NCBI GenBank assembly: GCA_026417675.1
Contig: JAOACV010000130.1
Location: 1 to 6,931, forward strand
Direction: 5' to 3'
DNA length: 6,931 bases
Source of the DNA: Verrucomicrobiia bacterium
GTDB lineage: Bacteria; Verrucomicrobiota; Verrucomicrobiia; CAIQCK01
Below, piece after piece: positions 1 through 6,398 of the stretch (position 1 is the first letter of the stretch; each line of letters opens with the position of its first letter). Position numbers and translations under genes: made by a program. The notes below the pieces were generated by a model, which did not search any database, was not told the DNA's origin, and worked only from the letters and a program-made list of their open reading frames with translations.

Positions 1-5
1 GTTCC

Positions 6-692
6 CTACTGAGTCGGCGGCGGCGGCGGCAAGGGCCGCGTCGAGCCGCCTGGGGCGGGCGCGACGGGGGCCGTGCTGAGCGGGGCGGCCGGGGTGCTCG
101 TCGCCGGCAGGTTGGCCGGCGCGTTGGCGTTGAGTTCCTTCAACACGATGTCGGTGAGGTCAAGCTTGTCGTCGGCGTAGAGGGTGGCGGGCATGTTGAT
201 CACGCTGCCAAAGCCCGACTTGTCGAACACCAGCGTGTAAGCGCCCTCCGCGGACTTCTTGCGAATGACCTCCAGGATGTCCTTGAGGATGGCCTCGTTC
301 TGGCGGCGCCGTTGATCGTTGAGGAACTGCTGCCCGTTTTGCTCGAACTCCTTCAGCGCCTCGACCGAGCGGCGCAGTTCGGCGAGTTTCTCTTGCGACT
401 GCCTGGTCTTCTGCTCGCGCTTGTCCGCCGTCAACGCGGGGTTGTTGGCCTCCTCGCGTAGCTTTTGGAATTCCTCGTTCAATTTGTTGTAGTCAGCGAC
501 GCGCTGCTGCTGGTCCTTGCGGTAGGCGGCCACGCTCTCGTCAAAGTTGCGCTGGGCGATCTTGGTCTTGTAATACTCCTCGTAGATCTTGCGCACGTCC
601 ACGGCGCCAAACTTGGCGCTTTGGGCCTGCACGGTGGCCGCTGTCAGCATTGCCCCGATGCCCGCTAGGGTCAACTTGGATGTGAGTTTCAT
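6..692 (-). CDS. skp: OmpH/Skp family periplasmic outer-membrane-protein chaperone
   Basis: A 228-residue secreted protein of the OmpH/Skp family. Known members are periplasmic trimeric chaperones that hold unfolded outer-membrane proteins on their way to the BAM complex. Seen in the sequence: a Sec signal peptide (MKLTSK, hydrophobic stretch about 7-20, likely cleavage VQA|QS after residue 23); a first strand KFGAVDVRKIYEEY at 27-40; a long charged, Gln/Glu/Arg/Lys-rich helical hairpin at about 44-145, as expected for the Skp tentacles; and a closing core YTLVFDKSG (152-160) and LDLTDIVLKELN (177-188). The start is ATG, without a recognisable Shine-Dalgarno motif. Beyond the family core, residues 189-228 form a Pro/Ala/Thr tail with about 13 prolines, ending in five consecutive prolines. 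E. coli Skp (about 160 residues) lacks such a tail. The gene lies 51 bases downstream of bamA, the classic pairing, which supports the function. The exact symbol (skp or ompH) is a naming choice. Confidence 0.9.
   Translation of the reverse strand: MKLTSKLTLAGIGAMLTAATVQAQSAKFGAVDVRKIYEEYYKTKIAQRNFDESVAAYRKDQQQRVADYNKLNEEFQKLREEANNPALTADKREQKTRQSQEKLAELRRSVEALKEFEQNGQQFLNDQRRRQNEAILKDILEVIRKKSAEGAYTLVFDKSGFGSVINMPATLYADDKLDLTDIVLKELNANAPANLPATSTPAAPLSTAPVAPAPGGSTRPLPPPPPTQ
15..29 (-). repeat. Five tandem CCG proline codons at the end of the skp/ompH gene
   Basis: The coding strand carries five consecutive CCG codons, giving PPPPP at residues 222-226, just before Thr-Gln-stop. This is a short trinucleotide tract that can change length by slippage. 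Polyproline runs are known to need EF-P for efficient translation. Confidence 0.8.
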
Positions 693-743
693 AGGCTATG
701 CAAAGATTTCGTGTTTGAGTTGTGAATGTCCAGCCTTATTTGA

Positions 744-3119
744 CTAGAACTGGTAGCCGATGTTGAAATTAAATCGCCCGCCGCGGTTGTTGTGTTTGTC
801 GGTCGTGATCGGGATGCCGTAATCGAACCGGATCGGGCCGATAGGCAGGTCCAGACGCAGGCCGAAGCCAAAGTCATCGTTGTAGTTGGACATCGAAAAG
901 TCATAGGAGTCGCGGTTAACGAAGCCGATGTCATAGAAAATGGCGAACCGGATGCGCTCGATGAGCGGGATGATGTATTCGAAGGTGGCCCAGGCGTAGG
1001 TGTTGCCGCCCACGGTCTCGTCCTGGTCATCGCTGGGCACGCCGTAGGCGTTGAGTTGTTTCTGCAACGGCAGGTCGCTCACCTTCGGGCCGACATCGCG
1101 GTAGCGGAAGCCACGCAGGTTGTTGGGGCCGCCAAGGAAGAACCGGTTGAACAAGGGCACGTTGCCTTCGCTGCCGTAAGAGTCCACCACGCCGGCGGCA
1201 CCCGCGAGCAGGATAACGTGCTTGCGGTCGCGCGTCGGCCAGGTGAAGGGCAGAGGGAAATACTGCTGGGTCTTCAACTCCATCTTGTAAACGTCCGTGC
1301 CGCCCGAGAATGGCCCGCCGGCGACCTCGCCCACCACCTCCGTCTTGTTGCCGCGCGTGGTCACGAAGAAGCTGTCGCGGGTATCGCGAGTGAGCGTGGC
1401 GGTGACGGCGCTGACGGAACGATTGCCCTCCTCGTCCCTGAATATCTGCGCCGCGTCCTCCGGCACGTCGGAAATGTCAACGACTTGATAGCCGTATTGG
1501 ACCTTGCCCGACGTGAACGGGGCCAATTCCTTGGTGAGGTGGATGTCCGCGCCCGTCCGCGTCTCCACATACATGTCGCTCAAATACGAACTGCGGGTGC
1601 GGAAGGCGTCAAACCCCAGCGCGAGCTTGCGGTCCATAAACCACGGTTCGGTGAACGACAGGATGAAATCCTGCCGCTTGGTGCCGAGCTGGACGCGCAG
1701 GCGAGCTTTCTGGCCGCCGCCGCTGAACAACGGCGGATTGAACAGGTCGAAGTTGCCCTGGCTGACCTCCGCGTAACCGACCAGCGCGTCCACGGTGGAG
1801 AAGCCCGCGCCGAAGACAAACTGGCCGGTGCGTTGTTCCGTCACTTCGATGGAGAGGTCTTTGTGGCCCGGCACCTCGGTCGGTTCTGGCACCGCCGCCA
1901 CTCGCGAGAAGAAACCGAGATTCTCCAACCGCTGTTTGCTGCGCTTGACCTTGACCATGTCGAACACCTCGCCGGGCTTCACCGCCAGTTCGCGCCGGAT
2001 GACTTTGTCCTTGGTCTTGACGTTGCCGCGGATGTTGATCTTGGCGACGTAGGAAATGTCGCCCTCGACGATCTCATAAACCACGTCCATGCGCCCGGTC
2101 TCGACATTGGCTTGGCGAATCGGCGTGACGCGGGCGTCAATGTAGCCCTTGGCCCCGTAGTAATCGCGGATCGCCTCGATGTCCTTGTCGAGCGCCTTGG
2201 GACCGAAGGTCTTGCCCTCGGTCATCTTCAGCACGCCGCGGATGTCGGCGCTGGGGAAAAGATTGTTGCCCTTGATGTCCAGCTTGCCGACGAGATACTT
2301 GCGCCCTTCGACGAGGCTGATGCGGATATACATTCGCTCCGGCTTCACATAATCAAATTTCACGTCCGTGATCTGCATGTCCACGTAGCCTTCGTTGTGG
2401 TAAAAGTCGCGCAGCTTGTCGAGGTCGTCCTGCCACTGCTCTTTCTTCATAACGTTGGTACGGACGATCCAGCTTAGCCACCACTTGCGCTTGGTCTTCA
2501 TCTGTTTCTGAAGCGTGGCCTTCGGGTAGTGGTCGTTGCCGGTGAAAGTGATGTCAATGATGTCCACGCGGGGGCCTTCCGTGATGCGGAAGGTGATAAC
2601 GCCCTGTCCAGTCTGCTGGTCAATCGTCACGTCGTAGGCGATTTTGGCGCGCTCGTAGCCGGCCTTCTCGTAATACTCCTCCATCTTCTTCTGAGCCAAG
2701 ACCACCTTGCGCTCGTCGAGCGGCTCGCCCACCTTGATGTCCATCTCCTTGCGCAGCCTGGATGCTTTCACCTTCTTGTTGCCCTGCAAGATGATCTCCT
2801 TGATCTTCGCCTTGCCTTGGACGGTGAAGATCACCTTGATGCCGCCCTCGACGTCCTCCTGAGCGACATGGACGTTGGTGAAGTAACCGGTTGCATAGAG
2901 ATTGCGCACGTCTTGGCCCAGCGCGGTGCGCGTGGTGCTCTGGCCCGCCTTGGTCTGCACATTGGCGAGGATGACGCTGTCGCTGATGGGCACCGGCCCG
3001 ACGTGGCGTATCTCGACCTCCTTGACGAAATACGTCTGCTCCTGCGCGCCCAACGGCGCGAAGGCCAGCAGCCACATCAGCAATCCAGTGCCGAACCTCC
3101 TGGGTCGTGTCGTTTTCAC
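744..3119 (-). CDS. bamA: Outer membrane protein assembly factor BamA
   Basis: A 791-residue Omp85-family protein, the central beta-barrel of the BAM complex that folds and inserts outer-membrane proteins. E. coli BamA is 810 residues. Seen: a signal peptide (MKTTRPRRFG, hydrophobic 11-22, likely cleavage LGA|QE after 25); five POTRA repeats at about 29-102, 103-182, 183-273, 274-353 and 354-429, most opening with a strand such as IKEIILQGN, VGKLDIKGNN or VAKINIRGN; then a 16-strand-type barrel at about 430-791. The loop-6 signature is LRGF at 668-671 (VRGF in E. coli). The chain ends in NIGYQF, a C-terminal aromatic beta-signal. The start is GTG. It overlaps the dnaB stop by four bases (GTGA), and no Shine-Dalgarno is evident, so translation is probably coupled to dnaB. 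A later Met at residue 15 would cut off the signal peptide's positive end, so GTG is preferred. The ompH/skp gene follows. Confidence 0.96.
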   Translation of the reverse strand: MKTTRPRRFGTGLLMWLLAFAPLGAQEQTYFVKEVEIRHVGPVPISDSVILANVQTKAGQSTTRTALGQDVRNLYATGYFTNVHVAQEDVEGGIKVIFTVQGKAKIKEIILQGNKKVKASRLRKEMDIKVGEPLDERKVVLAQKKMEEYYEKAGYERAKIAYDVTIDQQTGQGVITFRITEGPRVDIIDITFTGNDHYPKATLQKQMKTKRKWWLSWIVRTNVMKKEQWQDDLDKLRDFYHNEGYVDMQITDVKFDYVKPERMYIRISLVEGRKYLVGKLDIKGNNLFPSADIRGVLKMTEGKTFGPKALDKDIEAIRDYYGAKGYIDARVTPIRQANVETGRMDVVYEIVEGDISYVAKINIRGNVKTKDKVIRRELAVKPGEVFDMVKVKRSKQRLENLGFFSRVAAVPEPTEVPGHKDLSIEVTEQRTGQFVFGAGFSTVDALVGYAEVSQGNFDLFNPPLFSGGGQKARLRVQLGTKRQDFILSFTEPWFMDRKLALGFDAFRTRSSYLSDMYVETRTGADIHLTKELAPFTSGKVQYGYQVVDISDVPEDAAQIFRDEEGNRSVSAVTATLTRDTRDSFFVTTRGNKTEVVGEVAGGPFSGGTDVYKMELKTQQYFPLPFTWPTRDRKHVILLAGAAGVVDSYGSEGNVPLFNRFFLGGPNNLRGFRYRDVGPKVSDLPLQKQLNAYGVPSDDQDETVGGNTYAWATFEYIIPLIERIRFAIFYDIGFVNRDSYDFSMSNYNDDFGFGLRLDLPIGPIRFDYGIPITTDKHNNRGGRFNFNIGYQF

Positions 3120-4552
3120 TGGGGCGTATTTCTTGCCACAGATTCCGGGTTCTCGTCCAGCTTTGTGGAGAAGAATTTTGTGATGTCGAGCCGGAAAACC
3201 AACGGCACCTCGCCCTGCCGGCCGTTGCGGTTCTTGGCTACAATCAGGTTGACGGGCATCACCACGCCCGGAGGCTCGTCGCTGTTATCGGCGCGGGCGA
3301 TCAAACCGACCACGTCGGCGTCCTGCTCGATCGCGCCGGACTCGCGCAGGTCGCTCAGGCGGGGTTTGCCGCCGCGGCCCTCGACCTCGCGGTTGAGCTG
3401 CGAGATAACAATCACGGGGATTTCCAACTCCTTGGCCAGCGCCTTCAGGCCGCCGGAGATTTCCGCGATCTCCTGCTGTCGGTTCTCGTATTTGCTGCGC
3501 GAAGGAGCGCGCGCCAGTTGCAGGTAGTCCACAACCAGCAAGCCGATGTGGTGATTGAGCCTCATCCGCCGCGCCTTGGCGCGGATCTCCATGATGGTCA
3601 AGGCCGGCGTGTCATCAATCCATATCTTGGCCTTTTGGATCTTGCTGGCCGCCTCGGTCAACTTCAGTTTCTCTTCCTGCGTGCAAAAACCGCCCTGAAT
3701 TTTGGTCATGCTCACCTCGGCGACCGAGCAGAGCAGGCGCATGACGAGTTGCATGGCGGACATTTCGAGGCTGAACACGCCGACGGGAATTGGCGAGGGT
3801 GTGAGGTGAATCGCCGCGTGCTCGACGATGTTCATCGCCAGCGACGTCTTGCCCATCGAAGGCCGCGCGGCAATGACCACCATGCTCTGCTTGGCCAGAC
3901 CGTTGAGCAGCTTGTCCAGTTCCGGGAAGCCCGTTGGGAGGCCCGTCAATGCGCCACGACGGCCCAACATCTGGTCAATCTCGCCAAAGGCTTCCTTGAC
4001 CACATCCTGCACGCTCTGGATGCCCTTGGCGTTCTTATCCTCCGTGATCGTGAAAATCAGCTTTTCGACCTCATCAATAAAACCCTCGACGTTTTCGTCC
4101 GGGGTTTCATAGCTTTCCCTGACAATCTGTGTGCCGGCCGCAATGAGCTGCCGCAGGCGGTAACGATGCTGGACAATCTTGAGGTAGAAGCTGAAATTGG
4201 CGGCCGTAGGCACCGCGTCGAGCAGCTTGGTCAGATAAGCCGCGCCGCCGACCTCGTCGAGTTGGTTACGTCCGGCCAGCTTCTGGGTCACCGTCATCAA
4301 ATCTATTGGCTCTCGGGCTTCGTTCATGTCCACGAGGCAGCGATAGATGACTTGGTGGGCGTGCTTGTAGAAGTTCTCGCTGCCCCGCATCTCGGCGTCC
4401 TTGGAGGCAAACTCGGTGATGCAGTCGCCGATGACGAGCGGGTTGAGCAAGAGCGATCCGAGGAGGCAGCGTTCTGCTTCCTCGCTGTGCGGCAACGCCC
4501 GGCCGGCGTCGGCGGCCGGGAACGGCGTCACTTTTGAGGCTGCCTGGCTCAC
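3116..4552 (-). CDS. dnaB: Replicative DNA helicase DnaB
   Basis: A 478-residue hexameric 5'-3' helicase that unwinds the fork and recruits primase. E. coli DnaB is 471 residues. The N-terminal domain starts at the family hallmark PHSEEAERCLLGSLLLN (21-37) and runs to about 125. A linker helix region leads into the RecA-like domain from about 201 (GLPTGFPELDKLLNGL). Walker A is ARPSMGKTS (229-237, Lys235/Thr236). FSLEM (260-264) carries the catalytic-type glutamate, Walker B is LLVVDYLQL (338-346, Asp342), VISQLNREVEGR (382-393) is motif H4, and DLRESGAIEQDAD is at 401-413. AKNRNG (439-444) holds the expected arginine-finger region. No intein interrupts the Walker A or other motifs, a common insertion site in dnaB. 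The start is GTG: an in-frame stop lies three codons upstream and no ATG is available, while the family N-terminus is intact. It begins 17 bases after the rplI stop, and its TGA overlaps the bamA start. Confidence 0.97.
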   Translation of the reverse strand: MSQAASKVTPFPAADAGRALPHSEEAERCLLGSLLLNPLVIGDCITEFASKDAEMRGSENFYKHAHQVIYRCLVDMNEAREPIDLMTVTQKLAGRNQLDEVGGAAYLTKLLDAVPTAANFSFYLKIVQHRYRLRQLIAAGTQIVRESYETPDENVEGFIDEVEKLIFTITEDKNAKGIQSVQDVVKEAFGEIDQMLGRRGALTGLPTGFPELDKLLNGLAKQSMVVIAARPSMGKTSLAMNIVEHAAIHLTPSPIPVGVFSLEMSAMQLVMRLLCSVAEVSMTKIQGGFCTQEEKLKLTEAASKIQKAKIWIDDTPALTIMEIRAKARRMRLNHHIGLLVVDYLQLARAPSRSKYENRQQEIAEISGGLKALAKELEIPVIVISQLNREVEGRGGKPRLSDLRESGAIEQDADVVGLIARADNSDEPPGVVMPVNLIVAKNRNGRQGEVPLVFRLDITKFFSTKLDENPESVARNTPQ

Positions 4553-4569
4553 GATGAGTCAGCCTGCAA

Positions 4570-5208
4570 CTATCTTTCTTTCCGCTTCTCGCTCTTCTTC
4601 TCGTCAGAGCGCGCCTTGGCGGCTTTACCCTCGGCTCCGGGTTTCGCTTCCTTGGCCTGTGCGCCGGCTTCAGCGTGCTTGCTCTTGCCACGTTCCGGGC
4701 GGGGCCGCTTGGCCTTGGCCTTTTCTTCCTTAACAACGGCCTCTTCCATGCCGGGCGCGGTCTTGCTGACGATGGAAAACTTCAGGTTTGCCGTAACCTG
4801 CGGGTGCAGCCGGATGTCCACATCGAACGTGCCAAGCGCATGGTGCGGCTGCTTCATCTCGATCTGGTGGTGATCCACCTGGATACCTTCCTTGGCCAGC
4901 GCCTCGGCGATGTGGCTGCTGGTGACGGCGCCGAAAAGCTTGCCGCCGGGGCCGGTCGCCACGGCGATGGAGATGGTCAGTTTGGCGATCTTGTCGGCCA
5001 GCTCCTGCTGGGCCTTCAGTTCCTCAGCCTCGCGCGCGGCGCGCCGGGCCTTGAGCGTTTCCAGTTGCTTGATGTTGGAGCGCGTGGCTAGCGTCGCCAG
5101 CCGTTGAGGCAAGAGGAAGTTCCGAGCGTAGCCGCTGGCGACGGTGACCTTGTCGCCCTCGGCGCCGAGGTTTTTAACGGGTTGGAGAAGGATGACGTCG
5201 GTTGTCAT
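4570..5208 (-). CDS. rplI: 50S ribosomal protein L9, with long charged C-terminal extension
   Basis: L9 binds 23S rRNA near the L1 stalk with its N-domain and projects an extended helix and C-domain from the ribosome. The N-domain is clear: MTTDVILLQPVKNLG followed by the rRNA-binding signature GDKVTVASGYARNFLLP at 18-34. A connecting helix rich in Lys, Arg, Glu and Ala spans about 45-75. The C-domain at about 77-152 includes GGKLFGAVTSSHIAEAL (88-104) and the strand VDIRLHPQVTANLKFSIV (130-147). The family is normally near 150 residues; this protein is 212. Residues about 155-212 form a low-complexity tail of Lys, Ala, Glu and Arg, ending SEKRKER, probably disordered and net basic. The start is ATG at the family N-terminus. 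No Shine-Dalgarno motif lies in the 37-base gap after rpsR, so upstream coupling or SD-independent initiation is likely. The rpsR-rplI-dnaB order is common in bacteria. Confidence 0.96.
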   Translation of the reverse strand: MTTDVILLQPVKNLGAEGDKVTVASGYARNFLLPQRLATLATRSNIKQLETLKARRAAREAEELKAQQELADKIAKLTISIAVATGPGGKLFGAVTSSHIAEALAKEGIQVDHHQIEMKQPHHALGTFDVDIRLHPQVTANLKFSIVSKTAPGMEEAVVKEEKAKAKRPRPERGKSKHAEAGAQAKEAKPGAEGKAAKARSDEKKSEKRKER

Positions 5209-5245
5209 GCGAATGGGTCGTTTGTTGAATCAGGACAGGGCCAGG

Positions 5246-5497
5246 CTACCGCACGAGCATCATGACGCGCGCCTTCTTGATCGCCCGGGTAATCTCGCGC
5301 TGGTGTCTTGCGCACGCGCCGGTCGATCGGCGGCTCAAAATCTTGCCGCGCTCGGTCAGGTAACGTTTGAGCAAGTCCGGTTGCTTGTAGTCCACCTGCA
5401 CTTGGTCCTCGCACAGCCGGCACTTGCGTTTGGGCATTTCGAAGGCGCGGCGCTGGGGGCGTTCGCGTTTGTCGGGTTTGTCACGTTGGATTGCCAT
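5246..5497 (-). CDS. rpsR: 30S ribosomal protein S18, zinc-binding (C+) type
   Basis: An 83-residue small-subunit protein that binds with S6 as a heterodimer to the central domain of 16S rRNA. The family signature is visible as [20 protein letters not shown] (35-54), followed by [22 protein letters not shown] (56-77). Cys26 and Cys29 (CRLC), with Cys62 and His65 (CARH), form a plausible zinc site, so this is the cysteine-retaining form of S18. E. coli S18 does not keep the full set. The N-terminus (residues 1-25) is very basic, as usual. The start is ATG. A GGAGA sequence at 5508-5512 lies about 10 bases upstream, acceptable but slightly far for a ribosome binding site. The gene sits between ssb and rplI, close to its binding partner gene rpsF. 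Confidence 0.97.
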   Translation of the reverse strand: MAIQRDKPDKRERPQRRAFEMPKRKCRLCEDQVQVDYKQPDLLKRYLTERGKILSRRSTGACARHQREITRAIKKARVMMLVR

Positions 5498-5510
5498 ATC
5501 GAAATCGTCT

Positions 5511-5528
5511 CCGTGGTCACGGTTGACC
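5511..5528 (-). promoter_or_regulatory. Possible alternative hairpins in front of the rpsR ribosome binding site
   Basis: In the transcript sense, the ssb-rpsR gap contains GGTCA-ACCG-TGACC (5515-5528, a five-pair stem) and an overlapping CCGT-GACC-ACGG (5511-5522, a four-pair stem). The second would pair the first two bases of the GGAGA ribosome binding site (5508-5512); the two stems cannot form together. This is seen directly, but such short stems arise often by chance in GC-rich DNA. A role in S6:S18 or other autoregulation would be inference only. Confidence 0.15.
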
Positions 5529-5551
5529 GAAGGTTCAAATAAGTGCGCTTT

Positions 5552-6025
5552 TTAAAAGGGGATGTCGTCTTTCTTGCCTCCCTCCGCGGGCAGCTCGTCC
5601 ATCGGCGGCTCGAGCGCTTCCGCCGCGGCTTGGCGGCCGCGCGACGCCGCGTCGCCAGCCTCCTCGCGGAATTCCTGTCCCTGTGGACGCTGACCGCCGC
5701 CGATGAACTGCACGCGATCGGCGAGGATGCGCACGCGGCTCCGCTGTTTGTGGGTTTCCTTGTCCTCCCATCGGTCTTGCTGCAGGCGGCCCTCAAGCAG
5801 CACGGGCCGCCCCTTGCTCAGGTATTGGGCGCAGTTCTCGGCGGTCTTGCCGAAAACAACGATGTCAAAGAAATGGGCGACCTCCTTCCTCTCTCCGGTT
5901 TCGGTTGAGGAGTATTCGTTAACAGCGACACTGAACTCCGCGACTGCCAGTCCCTTCGGCGTATAGCGCCGTTCGGGATCGCGGGTCAGGTTGCCCATCA
6001 GGATGACGCGATTGAATGATGCCAT
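5552..6025 (-). CDS. ssb: Single-stranded DNA-binding protein SSB
   Basis: A 157-residue SSB that coats exposed single-stranded DNA during replication and repair and recruits partner proteins through its tail. The OB-fold occupies about 3-109: FNRVILMGNLTRDPERRYTPKG (4-25), AEFSVAVNEY (29-38), AHFFDIVVFGKTAENCAQYLSKG (50-72), VLLEGRLQQDRWEDKE (75-90) and a final strand ending VQFIGG. Aromatics that stack on DNA are present, including Phe53 and Trp86. A Gly/Gln/Glu/Ala linker at about 110-150 leads to the acidic tip DDIPF (153-157), the conserved docking peptide for SSB-interacting proteins. The start is ATG, preceded by AAAGG (6030-6034) five bases upstream. That motif shares its last base with the rpsF stop region, leaving an 8-base gap and suggesting coupled translation. 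Co-location with dnaB fits a shared replication role. Confidence 0.97.
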   Translation of the reverse strand: MASFNRVILMGNLTRDPERRYTPKGLAVAEFSVAVNEYSSTETGERKEVAHFFDIVVFGKTAENCAQYLSKGRPVLLEGRLQQDRWEDKETHKQRSRVRILADRVQFIGGGQRPQGQEFREEAGDAASRGRQAAAEALEPPMDELPAEGGKKDDIPF

Positions 6026-6033
6026 GGGACCTT

Positions 6034-6360
6034 TCAGGCCTTGGCGGTCGCCTCAGCCTTCTTTTCGGCGGCCGCGGGGCTGCCTTCCTGGAACATCACG
6101 CGGAAGACGTTGTCGTTCAGCGCCAGCTTTGCACGCAGCGGCGCGATGCTCTCAGGCGGCGCGTCAAACACAAAGTTCACGTAATAACCAGCCGAAACCT
6201 TCCGCGTCGGGCGCGCGAACGTTCGTTTATCCATTTTCTGGATGGTCTTGACGGCCGCGCCGGCGGCGGTCAATTCCTTTTCCACCGACTCGATCAACGC
6301 CGTCGTGTCTTCTTCCTTGCCGGCGGTGTTCAAAATGAACAATGCCTCGTAACGCTTCAC
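6034..6360 (-). CDS. rpsF: 30S ribosomal protein S6
   Basis: A 108-residue S6 that partners with S18 on the 30S platform. The family N-terminus is MKRYEALFIL (1-10, the usual M-x-x-Y-E). A helix follows at about 15-34, then the conserved KMDKRTFARPTRKVSAGYYVNFVFDAPPE region (42-70) and the final strand NVFRVMF (84-90). A short Ala/Lys/Glu tail (91-108) ends the chain. The start chosen is GTG at 6358-6360. A textbook AAGGAG lies seven bases upstream (6368-6373), and this start gives the standard S6 N-terminus. A longer open frame begins at a TTG at 6400-6402. It would add 14 residues without family support and would place the Shine-Dalgarno inside the coding region, so I reject it. The gene follows the pth stop by 38 bases. 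Confidence 0.95.
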   Translation of the reverse strand: MKRYEALFILNTAGKEEDTTALIESVEKELTAAGAAVKTIQKMDKRTFARPTRKVSAGYYVNFVFDAPPESIAPLRAKLALNDNVFRVMFQEGSPAAAEKKAEATAKA

Positions 6361-6367
6361 TTCTCTG

Positions 6368-6373
6368 CTCCTT
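6368..6373 (-). promoter_or_regulatory. Strong Shine-Dalgarno site of rpsF
   Basis: The transcript sense reads AAGGAG, then seven bases (CAGAGAA), then GTG at 6360. This is the strongest ribosome binding site in the window. It settles the rpsF start at the GTG rather than at the upstream in-frame TTG. Confidence 0.85.
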
Positions 6374-6398
6374 TCCAATCGAAATCCGCTTTCAACTG

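Noticed and set aside
693..743. Possible terminator or promoter between bamA and the ompH gene
   Set aside because: The 51 bases contain no stable GC-rich stem followed by a T run on the coding strand, and no convincing -35/-10 pair.
792..2477. A 561-codon open frame on the plus strand opposite bamA
   Set aside because: It lies wholly antisense to a clear BamA gene. Its His/Ala/Val/Asp/Leu-rich translation has no recognisable domain. Long antisense frames are expected in GC-rich coding DNA with biased third positions.
3107..4537. A 476-codon open frame on the plus strand opposite dnaB
   Set aside because: It mirrors dnaB almost end to end, has no family motif, and its length follows from dnaB codon bias. 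Another antisense frame at 2529-3527 is rejected for the same reason.
5552..5796. Overlapping minus-strand frames inside ssb and rpsR (for example 5356-5796)
   Set aside because: These are Arg/Ser/Pro-rich out-of-frame translations of ssb and rpsR, which are fully explained in their own frames.
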